DNA from: Pseudanabaena biceps
Lineage (GTDB): Bacteria > Cyanobacteriota > Cyanobacteriia > Pseudanabaenales > Pseudanabaenaceae
DNA length: 36,898 bases
Assembly: GCA_013361095.1 (NCBI GenBank)
Contig: JAATWA010000008.1
Location: 34,935 to 71,832 of the forward strand
Direction: 5' to 3'
Shown here: positions 27,869 to 35,016 of the stretch, one piece after another
Layout: each line of letters starts with the position of its first letter
Position numbering within the stretch: the first letter of the stretch is position 1
The notes under the pieces: model-generated
Told to the model about the DNA's origin: nothing
The model's input: only the letters and a program-made list of their open reading frames with translations
Databases searched by the model: none
Position numbers and translations under genes: made by a program

Positions 27869-28498
27869 TCACCCCGCCGGCTGCAGGACGAACTCGCCCT
27901 CGAGGTGCAGCTCGACCTCGTCGCCGATCGCCGGCAGGGCGTAGTTGATGCCGAACTCCGAGCGGCGGATGGTGGCCTCGCCGTCGAAGCCGACCTTGTA
28001 CTGGCCACGGAATTCGCCGGCGGCGTTGAACTCCACGTCCATGGTCACGGGCCGGGTCACGCCGCGCAGGGTCAGCTCGCCGGTCACCTCCGCCTCGGTC
28101 GGGTCGTCCCGGTCCACCACGATCGAGGTCGCCACGAAGGTCGCGGTCGGATGGTTGGCGGTGTCGAAGAAGTCCGCGGTCTGCAGGTGGTTGTCGAGGC
28201 CGTCCGAGTTGGAGTCGACGTCGGTCAGCGGCACGGTCGCGGTCAGCCGGCTGTTGGCCGGGTTGGCCGGGTCGAGGGTCAGCTCGGCGGCGACGTTGAC
28301 GAACTGGCCATAGTAGGTCGACAGGCCGAGGTGATCGACCGACCAGGTGATCTTGCCGTGCTCGCTGTCCAGCACATAGGTCCCGGCCCGGACCTCGGAC
28401 GGGGTGGTGGTCATCTGGGCGCGGGCGACGACGCCCCCGGCGAACAGCAGGGCGCCGGCGGCGACGGCCAGGGCGGCAGGACGGATCAGGTGACGCAT
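27869..28498 (-). CDS. YceI-family periplasmic lipid-binding-type protein
   Basis: 209 aa. The signal peptide (residues ~5-28, ending VVARAQ) leads into the YceI lipocalin-like barrel: YVLDSEHGKITWSVDHLGLS, LTATVPLTDVDSNSDGLDNHLQTADFFD, ATFVATSIV, VTGELTLRGVTRPVTMDVEF and FGINYALPAIGDEVEL. Family members bind isoprenoid quinones or fatty amides in the periplasm, some under acid or base stress; the ligand here is unknown. ATG at 28498 has AGGAG 8 nt upstream. It sits on the opposite strand between the S4 gene and fdxA, splitting an otherwise co-directional block. Confidence 0.92.
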   Translation of the reverse strand: MRHLIRPAALAVAAGALLFAGGVVARAQMTTTPSEVRAGTYVLDSEHGKITWSVDHLGLSTYYGQFVNVAAELTLDPANPANSRLTATVPLTDVDSNSDGLDNHLQTADFFDTANHPTATFVATSIVVDRDDPTEAEVTGELTLRGVTRPVTMDVEFNAAGEFRGQYKVGFDGEATIRRSEFGINYALPAIGDEVELHLEGEFVLQPAG

Positions 28499-28636
28499 GG
28501 GGCTTCTCCTCGGGGCTGGACCGTAATCGATCCTGTTGCAGATAGAGCCGGGACGCGCGGCCGCAAGCCCCTTGAGTTGACAGGCCGTCCCGGGAAAGCC
28601 ATCTGCGCTGGCCTCCCGTCGAGACTCCCGACCGCC

Positions 28637-28978
28637 ATGACCTACATCGTCACTGACGCCTGCGTCCGCTGCAAGTTCATGGACTGCGTGGAAGTGTGTC
28701 CCGTGGACTGCTTCTATGAGGGCGAGAACTTCCTCGTCATCGCCCCGGACGAGTGCATCGACTGCGGCGTGTGCGAGCCGGAGTGCCCGGTCGACGCCAT
28801 CAAGCCGGACACCGAGGACGAGCCGGACGGCAAGTGGCTGCAGATCAACGCCGAGTACGCCAAGGTCTGGCCCAACATCACCGTCAAGGGCACGCCGCCC
28901 GCCGACCGCGAGCAGTTCGAGCGCGAGACCGGCAAGTACGAGAAGTACTTCTCGCCGAAGCCCGGCAAGGGCTCCTGA
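28637..28978 (+). CDS. fdxA: Seven-iron ferredoxin FdxA
   Basis: 113 aa soluble electron carrier. The N-terminal cysteine pattern (C9, C12, C17, C21 and C25 within CVRCKFMDCVEVCPVDC) followed by CIDCGVCEPECP supports one [3Fe-4S] and one [4Fe-4S] cluster, as in Azotobacter FdI-type ferredoxins. The C-terminal extension (WPNITVKG ... KYEKYFSPKPGKGS) is typical of the alphaproteobacterial subgroup. ATG at 28637; the open frame runs much further upstream through the repeats but has no coding character there. carD/cdnL follows 309 bp later, a common alphaproteobacterial pair. Confidence 0.95.
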   Translation: MTYIVTDACVRCKFMDCVEVCPVDCFYEGENFLVIAPDECIDCGVCEPECPVDAIKPDTEDEPDGKWLQINAEYAKVWPNITVKGTPPADREQFERETGKYEKYFSPKPGKGS

Positions 28979-28980
28979 GG

Positions 28981-29031
28981 CCCGGGCCCGCACGGGTCCG
29001 GGAACGATCCGCCCCCCGCCTGCTGCGGGGG
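28981..29031 (+). terminator. Two consecutive GC hairpins after fdxA
   Basis: Hairpin 1: CCCGGGCCCG / CGGGTCCGGG (28981-29002, one G-U pair), starting 2 bp after the fdxA stop. Hairpin 2: CCCCCGC / GCGGGGG (29013-29031, 5-nt loop). Neither has a T-run directly behind it, so termination would be weak or Rho-assisted; they may instead stabilise the mRNA end. Confidence 0.4.
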
Positions 29032-29043
29032 ACGCATCAACCG

Positions 29044-29071
29044 TTTTGAAATTCCGTCACTTTGTGATAAT
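29044..29071 (+). promoter_or_regulatory. Possible housekeeping promoter of carD/cdnL
   Basis: The 309-bp fdxA-carD gap has a short AT-rich island at 29040-29075 with TTTTGA (29044-29049), 16 nt, then GATAAT (29066-29071). The downstream ~215 bp would be a long leader; it contains a short CCCCG/CGGGG stem around 29133-29150 but no recognisable riboswitch or ORF. Confidence 0.3.
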
Positions 29072-29287
29072 GTCTCCGCATTGGATCGGGCGGCGGCCGT
29101 CGAACGGGGCGCCGCTCATTTTGCGACAGAACCCCGCCCGCAAGACGGGGTCGGCCTGAGGTTTGGTGATCCGCATCCGTACGTGACGTCCGAAGGCGAC
29201 CGACCCGGCTCCCCGCCGGCCAGGCCGCCGTTCGCCGTTCACCATGCGCCTGCGCTCGCCGTCCCGGCCGGGAAAGGACGAGAAGTC

Positions 29288-29818
29288 ATGACGAGCAAGA
29301 CCGGTCTTGAATTCAAGGTTGGCGACGCGGTCGTCTATCCGGCGCACGGCGTCGGCAAGGTGGCGGCGATCGAGACGCAGGAAGTCGCGGGCATGTCCCT
29401 CGAGGTCTATGTGGTCACCTTCGATCACGAGAAGATGACCCTGCGCGTGCCGACCAAAAAGGCCAAGACCGCCGGCCTGCGCTCGCTGGCCGCCGACGAC
29501 GTCGTGACCAAGGCCCTGACCGTCCTGAAGGGTCGCGCCCGCATCAAGCGCACCATGTGGTCGCGCCGGGCCCAGGAGTACGAGGCCAAGATTAACTCGG
29601 GCGACCTGGTCTCCATCGCCGAGGTGGTGCGCGACCTGCACCGCGCCGAGAGCCAGCCGGAACAGTCCTACTCGGAGCGCCAGCTGTACGAGTCGGCGCT
29701 GGACCGCATGGCCCGCGAGGTCGCCGCCGCCAACAAGATCGACAAGGACGAGGCCGTGGCCCTGCTGGCCAAGTCGCTCAGCGCCAAGAAGCCGGTGGTC
29801 CAGGCCGAGGCGGCCTGA
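29288..29818 (+). CDS. cdnL: CarD/CdnL-family RNA polymerase-binding regulator
   Basis: 176 aa. The N-terminal RNA polymerase-interacting domain (EFKVGDAVVYPAHGVGKV, MTLRVPTKKA) contacts the beta subunit, and the C-terminal helical domain (TMWSRRAQEYEAKINSGD, then the SERQLYESALDRMAREVA helix) contacts promoter DNA at the -10 edge to stabilise open complexes. In Caulobacter the orthologue CdnL supports growth and rRNA transcription and is turned over by ClpXP through a C-terminal Ala-Ala; this protein also ends in EAA. ATG at 29288 has AAGGA 9 nt upstream. It follows fdxA and ends in a strong terminator. Confidence 0.93.
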   Translation: MTSKTGLEFKVGDAVVYPAHGVGKVAAIETQEVAGMSLEVYVVTFDHEKMTLRVPTKKAKTAGLRSLAADDVVTKALTVLKGRARIKRTMWSRRAQEYEAKINSGDLVSIAEVVRDLHRAESQPEQSYSERQLYESALDRMAREVAAANKIDKDEAVALLAKSLSAKKPVVQAEAA

Positions 29819-29844
29819 TCGGCCTTCCGGGCAATCGACATGAG

Positions 29845-29874
29845 AAGGGCGGGCCCGGCGACGGACCCGCCCTT
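29845..29874 (+). terminator. Intrinsic terminator of carD/cdnL
   Basis: AAGGGCGGG (29845-29853) pairs with CCCGCCCTT (29866-29874), followed by TTCGTTTGT on the plus strand, 26 bp past the carD stop. The reverse strand may also use it for the convergent DUF3617 gene. Confidence 0.75.
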
Positions 29875-29899
29875 TTCGTTTGTCCGCGCCGCCGCGACC

Positions 29900-30364
29900 T
29901 CAGAAGTACTCGGCGTTGGCCGGGCACTCGGCGCTGATCCGCCGGGCGGTGATGCTGGCGGGGATGAAGGGCGTGCCGCGGGCCAGCTGGGCCCCGCCCG
30001 TGAAGCGGAAGCTCTCGGCGGCATAGGGGCCGTTCAGCCGCACCTGCACCGTGCGGCCGCGCCGGTCGCGGCAGACGCCCTCGAAGCGGGCATTGCCCCC
30101 GCCGACCTGCCGCACCGGATAGGTGCAGGACCAGCGCCGTGTCGACAGGCCGCCGAAGAAGCGGTTGATCTCGCTCTGGCGCACGCACTTGGTCTCGGTC
30201 TCGCCGACGCCGAGCACCCGCGTGCTGTACTCCCAGTAGCCGGGCTGCGGCTGGGGGGCCTCCTGGGCCGGGGCCGAGGCCGAGGGCGCGGCCAGCATCA
30301 GGGCGGCGCCGGCGGCGGCGGCGCTCCCGGCCAGCAGGCGGGGCAGGCGATCGGTCAGGCTCAT
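29900..30364 (-). CDS. DUF3617 exported protein
   Basis: 154 aa, function unknown. The signal peptide covers residues ~1-33 (LLAGSAAAAGAALMLAAPSA). The mature part begins with the DUF3617 hallmark PGYWEYSTRVLGVGETETKC, then CVRQSEINRFFGG, a second Cys in WSCTYPV, EGVCRDR, and ends near AECPANAEYF. The four cysteines (two likely disulfides) are the conserved feature of the family. ATG at 30364. It is convergent with carD and divergent from rpmB. Confidence 0.82.
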   Translation of the reverse strand: MSLTDRLPRLLAGSAAAAGAALMLAAPSASAPAQEAPQPQPGYWEYSTRVLGVGETETKCVRQSEINRFFGGLSTRRWSCTYPVRQVGGGNARFEGVCRDRRGRTVQVRLNGPYAAESFRFTGGAQLARGTPFIPASITARRISAECPANAEYF

Positions 30365-30474
30365 GTCGGTCCTCGCAGACAGATGTTGGACGCCGGGATA
30401 TAGATGCGGGCTTGAACGGGGGCTGAACAGGGGGGTTCCGCCGTCCCGCCGGAAGGCGGATCCGCCCGGACCGC

Positions 30475-30504
30475 TTGACGCCCCGGCCCCTTTGCCCCTA
30501 TACG
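30475..30504 (+). promoter_or_regulatory. Housekeeping-type promoter of rpmB
   Basis: TTGACG (30475-30480), an 18-nt spacer and TATACG (30499-30504) form a good -35/-10 pair, 91 bp upstream of the rpmB start. In the transcribed leader, GCGCGGG (30515-30521) and CCCGCGC (30529-30535) form a 7-bp hairpin that could help control L28 synthesis. Confidence 0.55.
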
Positions 30505-30594
30505 GCCCCCTCTCGCGCGGGCCCCTGTCCCGCGCGTCCCTGTTTTACGCGCCCGTGACGCCCCGTCATGGTCGCGCCGACAAAGGATCTGACG

Positions 30595-30891
30595 ATGTCG
30601 CGTCGCTGCGAACTCACCGGGGTCGGCCCGATGGTCGGCCACCACGTGAGCCACTCGAACATCAAGACCAAGCGCCGCTTCCTGCCGTCGCTGAAGGCCG
30701 TCAAGGTGACCTCGGACGCCCTGGGCCAGACCTTCTCGCTGCGCATCTCCAACGCCGCGCTGCGCACCCTCGACTTCAAGGGCGGCCTCGACGCCTACAT
30801 CGTCAAGGCCCGCGACGAGCAGCTGTCGCCGACGGCCCAGCGCATCAAGCGCCAGATCAAGGCCAAGCTGGCCGAGCAGACCGCCGCCTGA
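30595..30891 (+). CDS. rpmB: 50S ribosomal protein L28
   Basis: 98 aa, usual length for alphaproteobacteria. The N-terminus MSRRCELTGVGPMVGHHVSH and NIKTKRRFLPSLK identify L28, a late-assembly protein of the large subunit. The CxxC zinc ribbon pairs seen in some L28 forms are absent (single Cys5), so this is the zinc-independent type. ATG at 30595 has AAAGGA 8 nt upstream; an ATG 27 nt earlier lacks a ribosome site. Promoter and terminator flank it, so it is a monocistronic unit. Confidence 0.97.
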   Translation: MSRRCELTGVGPMVGHHVSHSNIKTKRRFLPSLKAVKVTSDALGQTFSLRISNAALRTLDFKGGLDAYIVKARDEQLSPTAQRIKRQIKAKLAEQTAA

Positions 30892-30917
30892 CCGGCGACG
30901 TCCGCAACGAACTTCCG

Positions 30918-30943
30918 AAAGGCCGGCGGCGACGCCGGCCTTT
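30918..30943 (+). terminator. Strong intrinsic terminator of rpmB
   Basis: AAAGGCCGGCG and CGCCGGCCTTT form a perfect 11-bp stem closed by a GCGA (GNRA) tetraloop at 30929-30932, followed by TTGTTTG. It begins 27 bp after the rpmB stop. Confidence 0.88.
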
Positions 30944-30982
30944 TTGTTTGCGCGGGCGGGCGTGGGGGCTAGGCTCCCGGCC

Positions 30983-32686
30983 ATGCGCCTGATCCCCCTC
31001 GCCGCCGCCCTTGTCCTCGCCGCGCCCGCCCTGGCGCAGGAGGCCGCGGCCCCGCCGACCCCGCGGACCTCGACCGCCTTCACCCTCGCCAGCGAGCAGC
31101 CGCTGGCCCCGGAACAGCGCGCCGTGCGTTTCGACCGGGCGGTGCTGGCCTTCCGCATCATGCCCGAGAGCCGGACGCTGGCCGGCGACGCCGCCCTGAC
31201 CTTCACCGCCACGGCCCCGACCGACCGGCTGTCGGTGGAGCTGGACACGGTGTTCGACATCTCCGCCGTCGAGGTCGACGGCCGCGCCGTGGCCCCGGAA
31301 GCCTGGCGCAATCCCGAGGGGCGGCTGACGGTCGAGCTGCCGCGAGCCCTCGCCGCCGGCGACACGGCCACCCTGCGCCTGCGCTACCACGGGGCCCCGC
31401 GCGTCGCCCCGCGCGCGCCCTGGGACGGCGGCTTCGTCTGGGCCACGGCGCCGTCGGGCGAGCCGTGGATCGCCACGGCGGTGCAGGGCGAGGGCTGCGA
31501 CCTGTTCTGGCCCTGCATCGACCATCCGGCCGGCGAGCCGGGCGAGGTCGAGCTGCACATCACCGTGCCCTCCAACCTGTCGGCCCCGTCCAATGGAGTT
31601 CTGCTGGGGACCGAGGACCACGGCGACGGCTGGACCACCTGGCGCTGGCGGGCGCGCCAGCCCAACACCTACGCCATTGCGCTGAACGTCGGCCCCTATG
31701 AGCGGGTCTCGGCGACCTACGAGAGCCGGTTTGGCAACCGCTTCCCGATGGAGTTCTGGCATCTAAAATCGGACGATCCGGCGGACGTGGCGGCGCTGTT
31801 CGCCCAGTTCGCACCGATGCTCGACTTCTTCGAGGCCCATGTCGGCCCCTACCCCTTCGCCGACGAGAAGATGGGGGTGGTCGAGACCCCACACCTGGGC
31901 ATGGAGCACCAGACCATCAACGCCTACGGCAACCAGTACCGTGTCGACGGCCGCGGCTACGACTGGCTGCTGCACCACGAGCTGGCCCACGAGTGGTTCG
32001 GCAACCAGATGACCAATGTCGATGGCGACGACATGTGGCTGCATGAGGGGCTGGGCACCTACATGCAGCCGCTCTACGCCCGCTGGCTGCACGGCGACCG
32101 CTACATGGAGGCCGAGCTCAAGACCCAGCGCGAGGCCCTCGCCAACCGCTTCCCGGTGGTCTCCGGCCGGCCGGGCGTCAGCTATTTCAACGGCGACGGC
32201 CCGGGCAATGACATCTATTACAAGGGCTCGCTGTTCGCCCACACCCTGCGGCACCAGATCGGCGACGACGCCTTCCGCCGGGCCCTGACGCGGCTGGTTT
32301 ACGGGACCGACACGCCAGAGCCGGGCCAGATCCGGCCGCTGACGCGCACCACGCCCGACTTCGCCGCCATCGTCCGCGACATCACCGGGCGGGACTACGA
32401 CTGGCTGTTCCGCGGCTATCTCTACAACGCCGCCCTGCCGGTGCTGCACCAGAGCCGCGAGGCGGGCGGCCTGGCCCTGCGCTGGGAGACCGGCGATGGC
32501 GCCCCCTTCCCGCTTCCGGTCGAGGTCGAGGTGGACGGCCGCGTCGTCACCGTGCCGATGGCCGGCGGCGTCGGGCGGCTGGAGGTCCCGGACGGGGCCC
32601 ATGTGCTGATCGACCCGGACAACAAGGTGCTGCGCCAGTCGGACGCCGTGGACGCCCTCGTGGACTCCCGCCGTCGCGGGCGCTGA
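30983..32686 (+). CDS. M1-family zinc aminopeptidase, exported
   Basis: 567 aa. The signal peptide ends in APALAQ at residue 19. The N-terminal beta domain covers roughly 40-230. The catalytic domain has the substrate-recognition motif GMEHQ (variant of GAMEN) and zinc site H332-E-L-A-H336 with the third ligand E355 in WLHEGLG, exactly the HEXXH-x18-E spacing. A C-terminal beta domain ends the protein, and the long helical domain of PepN is missing, so it resembles the short, cold-active-type M1 peptidases. It likely acts in the periplasm on peptides. ATG at 30983 lies 40 bp after the rpmB terminator. Convergent with cheE, 10 bp apart. Confidence 0.92.
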   Translation: MRLIPLAAALVLAAPALAQEAAAPPTPRTSTAFTLASEQPLAPEQRAVRFDRAVLAFRIMPESRTLAGDAALTFTATAPTDRLSVELDTVFDISAVEVDGRAVAPEAWRNPEGRLTVELPRALAAGDTATLRLRYHGAPRVAPRAPWDGGFVWATAPSGEPWIATAVQGEGCDLFWPCIDHPAGEPGEVELHITVPSNLSAPSNGVLLGTEDHGDGWTTWRWRARQPNTYAIALNVGPYERVSATYESRFGNRFPMEFWHLKSDDPADVAALFAQFAPMLDFFEAHVGPYPFADEKMGVVETPHLGMEHQTINAYGNQYRVDGRGYDWLLHHELAHEWFGNQMTNVDGDDMWLHEGLGTYMQPLYARWLHGDRYMEAELKTQREALANRFPVVSGRPGVSYFNGDGPGNDIYYKGSLFAHTLRHQIGDDAFRRALTRLVYGTDTPEPGQIRPLTRTTPDFAAIVRDITGRDYDWLFRGYLYNAALPVLHQSREAGGLALRWETGDGAPFPLPVEVEVDGRVVTVPMAGGVGRLEVPDGAHVLIDPDNKVLRQSDAVDALVDSRRRGR

Positions 32687-32693
32687 GCCCGCG
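32675..32693. terminator. Hairpin between convergent M1 peptidase and cheE genes
   Basis: CGCGGGC (32675-32681) and GCCCGCG (32687-32693) form a 7-bp stem whose loop contains the peptidase TGA stop. No T-run follows on either strand. It is the only structure in the 10-bp gap that could separate the two transcripts. Confidence 0.3.
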
Positions 32694-32696
32694 GCC

Positions 32697-33167
32697 TCAG
32701 CTCCCCGCCGGCCGCTCCTGGCGTAGATGGCCGGTCAGGCGGGTCAGGCCCTGCAGCAGGGTGATCGAGGCGGCGTCGTCGCGGCAGCCGCCCTCGAGGA
32801 TCAGCCGCATCGCCGTGACGTGCAGGGTGACCGCCTCCCATTTCCAGCGCCCGGCGTGCAGCATGTGGTCGGCGATGTCGCACAGGCTGGAGACGGCCGG
32901 ATGCAGCGGGCCCGTATCGAAGAAGCCGGCCAGGTCGAGCAGTTTCTCGGCCACGGCATAGACCTCGGCGGTGGTCTCCGGGCGCTGCTCGGCGGCGAGA
33001 TGCTCCAGCCGGGCGAGGCGCTGGCGGATCGTCACCATGGCCTCGTCATAATGGCTGGCCAGCCCGGCCTCGGCCTGGGTCAGCGCCTCCTCGACGGTGA
33101 TGCCGCCTGGCTCGGCCATCTTCTCGGCCAGCGGCGAAACCCGGTAGGTCTTGCGTACAGCGCTCAT
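32697..33167 (-). CDS. cheE: Chemotaxis protein CheE
   Basis: 156 aa soluble, mostly helical protein. The assignment rests on position: last gene of a che operon whose order equals that of Caulobacter crescentus, where cheE follows the third cheY. The N-terminus TYRVSPLAEKMAEPGG and the helical core with DIADHMLHAGRWKWEAVTLH have no recognised catalytic motif. The biochemical role of CheE is poorly known; in Caulobacter it affects chemotaxis. ATG at 33167 overlaps the preceding cheY-like stop by 4 nt. Confidence 0.72.
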   Translation of the reverse strand: MSAVRKTYRVSPLAEKMAEPGGITVEEALTQAEAGLASHYDEAMVTIRQRLARLEHLAAEQRPETTAEVYAVAEKLLDLAGFFDTGPLHPAVSSLCDIADHMLHAGRWKWEAVTLHVTAMRLILEGGCRDDAASITLLQGLTRLTGHLRQERPAGS

Positions 33168-33760
33168 ATCGAGACCCGCATCGGCTTGAACATGCCGTCA
33201 ATGTCTTCCTGGGCGAGGTTCTCGCCGGCGACCGTACCCAGCTCCCCGGACAGGTCGGTGGAGCGGCGCCCCTCCATCCCGGCCGGCGGCCCGAGGTTGC
33301 GGATCCGGCGATCCGGCCCGGCGTAGGCGTCGCATTCCACGAACGGGCGGGTGTCCCGCCCCAGCCAGACCACCCGGTCCAGCACCACCGACGGGGTGAT
33401 GGGCTTGGCGATCACAAAGCTGGCCCCGCAGTCGCGGCTCTTCTCCACCCGGCTCTGCGCGGCGTGCCCCGTCAGCATGATGATCGGCGTCATGTTGAGG
33501 GGCGCCGGCGCCTCGCGCCGGACCCAGCGGACGAAGTCGTAGCCGTCCATCTCGGGCATGGAGCAGTCGATGAACACCAGGTCCGGCTGGCGCCAGGTCA
33601 GGATGTCGACCGCCTCGCGCGCCGTCTCGCACCGCATCTGCTGCCGCACGCCAAAGCCCTGAACCACGGAGCTCATGATGGCCAGCGCCTGCGGATCGTC
33701 ATCGACGATCAGCACCGTCGTCTTGTCGAGATTGACGCGCCGGGTGCCGCGTAACGACAT
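33164..33760 (-). CDS. CheY-like response regulator with C-terminal extension
   Basis: 198 aa, equivalent by order to Caulobacter cheYIII. Receiver domain at residues ~14-138 with the acidic pair in VDDD, phospho-acceptor D65 (FIDCSMPEMDG), T97 and K119 (IAKPI). A further ~60 residues follow, holding YAGPDRRIRN and GMEGRRSTD, an Arg/Gly motif seen in some alphaproteobacterial receivers and probably a partner-binding tail. ATG at 33760, just after the cheU stop, places the hydrophobic first strand normally; an in-frame ATG 14 codons upstream would overlap cheU. The stop overlaps cheE. Confidence 0.88.
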   Translation of the reverse strand: MSLRGTRRVNLDKTTVLIVDDDPQALAIMSSVVQGFGVRQQMRCETAREAVDILTWRQPDLVFIDCSMPEMDGYDFVRWVRREAPAPLNMTPIIMLTGHAAQSRVEKSRDCGASFVIAKPITPSVVLDRVVWLGRDTRPFVECDAYAGPDRRIRNLGPPAGMEGRRSTDLSGELGTVAGENLAQEDIDGMFKPMRVSI

Positions 33761-33764
33761 GTGG

Positions 33765-34079
33765 TCAGGCCGCGGGCGAGGCGTCGGCCTCGGCCAGCGC
33801 ATCGCGCAGGCGATGCTGCATCTGCGCCAGGGTGACCGTGCCGACGGCGCGGTCCGGCTCGGTGCCCGAGGCCACGGCCAGGATCACGCCCTCGATGGCG
33901 CGCAGCGACTGGGCCGTCAGGTCGGCGCTCTGCACCGTGTGCCACATCTCCGGCTGGATCTGCCCGCCGCGCTCGCGCAGCAGTTGGCCCAGCAGCTCGC
34001 CGAGATCCTCGACCTGGGTGGCGATGGCGCCCATCTCGGCGGACAGGGCGGACATCAGGGCTTCCTGCGTCGGCGTCAT
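33765..34079 (-). CDS. cheU: Chemotaxis protein CheU
   Basis: 104 aa, predicted all-helical. The name is based on its place between cheD and the third cheY, as in Caulobacter crescentus, and on its small size. Helices such as LMSALSAEMGAIATQVEDLG and HTVQSADLTAQSLRAIEGVI show four-helix-bundle-like heptads, and AIEGVILAVASG is the most distinctive segment. No catalytic motif. Biochemical function is not established. Its ATG overlaps the cheD TGA by one base. Confidence 0.72.
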   Translation of the reverse strand: MTPTQEALMSALSAEMGAIATQVEDLGELLGQLLRERGGQIQPEMWHTVQSADLTAQSLRAIEGVILAVASGTEPDRAVGTVTLAQMQHRLRDALAEADASPAA

Positions 34080-34618
34080 CAGAACAGCTCCAGCACGCCG
34101 GTCGCCACCGGTTCCGGAGGCGCCACCGGCTTCTCGTTGACCGCGCCCTCGACGCCGCGGACCAGCGCCCGGCCGCTCACCGGCCAGAACTGCACGCGCC
34201 GGCCGCCCAGGCCGCGCAGGCTGCCGCCGATCAGCGGAATGCCCTCGTCGCGCAGGAAGCGCTCGGCGAAATCGGCGTTCGAACGGCCCACGTCGTTCAG
34301 GGAATCGAACATGCGCCCGCCGCCGAACAGCTTGGCCTCCAGCCGGTCACGCCGCGCGCCATGCTTGAGCAGGTCGTTGATCAGGACTTCCATGGCGTAG
34401 GCCCCGTAGCGCCGGCCGGCGGCGCCCTCGGCTCCGTTGCCCTCGGGCAGCAGGAAGTGGTTCATGCCGCCCACGCCCTCCTCGGGATCGCGCAGGCAGG
34501 CGGCCACACAGCTGCCCAGAATGGTGCTGAGCACCACATTGGGATCGGTGCTGACGACGTGTTCGCCCTGGCCGACGTGGACCCGGCGAACGCGGGTGTT
34601 TGCGGTCAATTCGTTCAT
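34079..34618 (-). CDS. cheD: Chemoreceptor glutamine deamidase CheD
   Basis: 179 aa. CheD deamidates specific glutamines of chemoreceptors and may bind phospho-CheY. The catalytic Cys37 is in STILGSCVAA and His54 in GGMNHFLLP; the KLFGGGRMF motif is also typical. The last ~20 residues are a Pro/Val-rich tail. ATG at 34618 overlaps the upstream cheY stop (ATGA). There is no membrane segment; the protein is cytoplasmic. Confidence 0.94.
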   Translation of the reverse strand: MNELTANTRVRRVHVGQGEHVVSTDPNVVLSTILGSCVAACLRDPEEGVGGMNHFLLPEGNGAEGAAGRRYGAYAMEVLINDLLKHGARRDRLEAKLFGGGRMFDSLNDVGRSNADFAERFLRDEGIPLIGGSLRGLGGRRVQFWPVSGRALVRGVEGAVNEKPVAPPEPVATGVLELF

Positions 34619-35004
34619 GTCAGGGTCCCGAACACCTTCTCGAGCTTTTCCTTGAGCTGGGCGACCGTGAACGGCTTCACCAGGTAGTTGTTGACCCCGA
34701 ACTGCACCGCGCGCTGGACCAGCTCGCGATCGGCCCGGCCGGTCAGCATGATGAAGGCCGTCTTCGAGGACGGGCCGTGGGCCCGCACCGCGCGCAGCAG
34801 GCCCAGACCGTCGAGGTTGGGCATGTTGAAGTCGGAGATGATCAGATGCGGCGGCTGGGTGATGACCGAGCGCAGCGCGGCCTCCCCGTCGGAGGCGTCG
34901 CGGATCTCACGGAACCCGATCTGCTGCAGGCTCGTCCGGATCAGGGCGCGCATCGTCTGCTGGTCGTCCACGATCAGGGTGTGAATGGAGGCGGCGGAGG
35001 GCAT
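34615..35004 (-). CDS. cheY: Chemotaxis response regulator CheY
   Basis: 129 aa single receiver domain, equivalent by order to Caulobacter cheYII. D13 and D14, phospho-acceptor D58 (ISDFNMPNLDG), T88 and K110 (LVKPF) are all present. In phosphorylated form CheY binds the flagellar switch FliM. ATG at 35004 lies 13 bp after the cheB stop. The protein is the standard CheY length with no extension. Several CheY paralogues are usual in this lineage, so which one drives the motor is not evident from sequence. Confidence 0.94.
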   Translation of the reverse strand: MPSAASIHTLIVDDQQTMRALIRTSLQQIGFREIRDASDGEAALRSVITQPPHLIISDFNMPNLDGLGLLRAVRAHGPSSKTAFIMLTGRADRELVQRAVQFGVNNYLVKPFTVAQLKEKLEKVFGTLT

Positions 35005-35016
35005 GGTCAGCGAACC

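Noticed and set aside
27545..28636. Upstream extension of the fdxA reading frame
   Set aside because: The extra frame passes through inverted repeats and antisense to yceI; the ferredoxin starts normally at MTYIVTDAC.
28979..29287. A riboswitch or small RNA in the fdxA-carD gap
   Set aside because: I see two GC hairpins and a possible promoter but no pattern of any known riboswitch, and no independent terminator for a small RNA.
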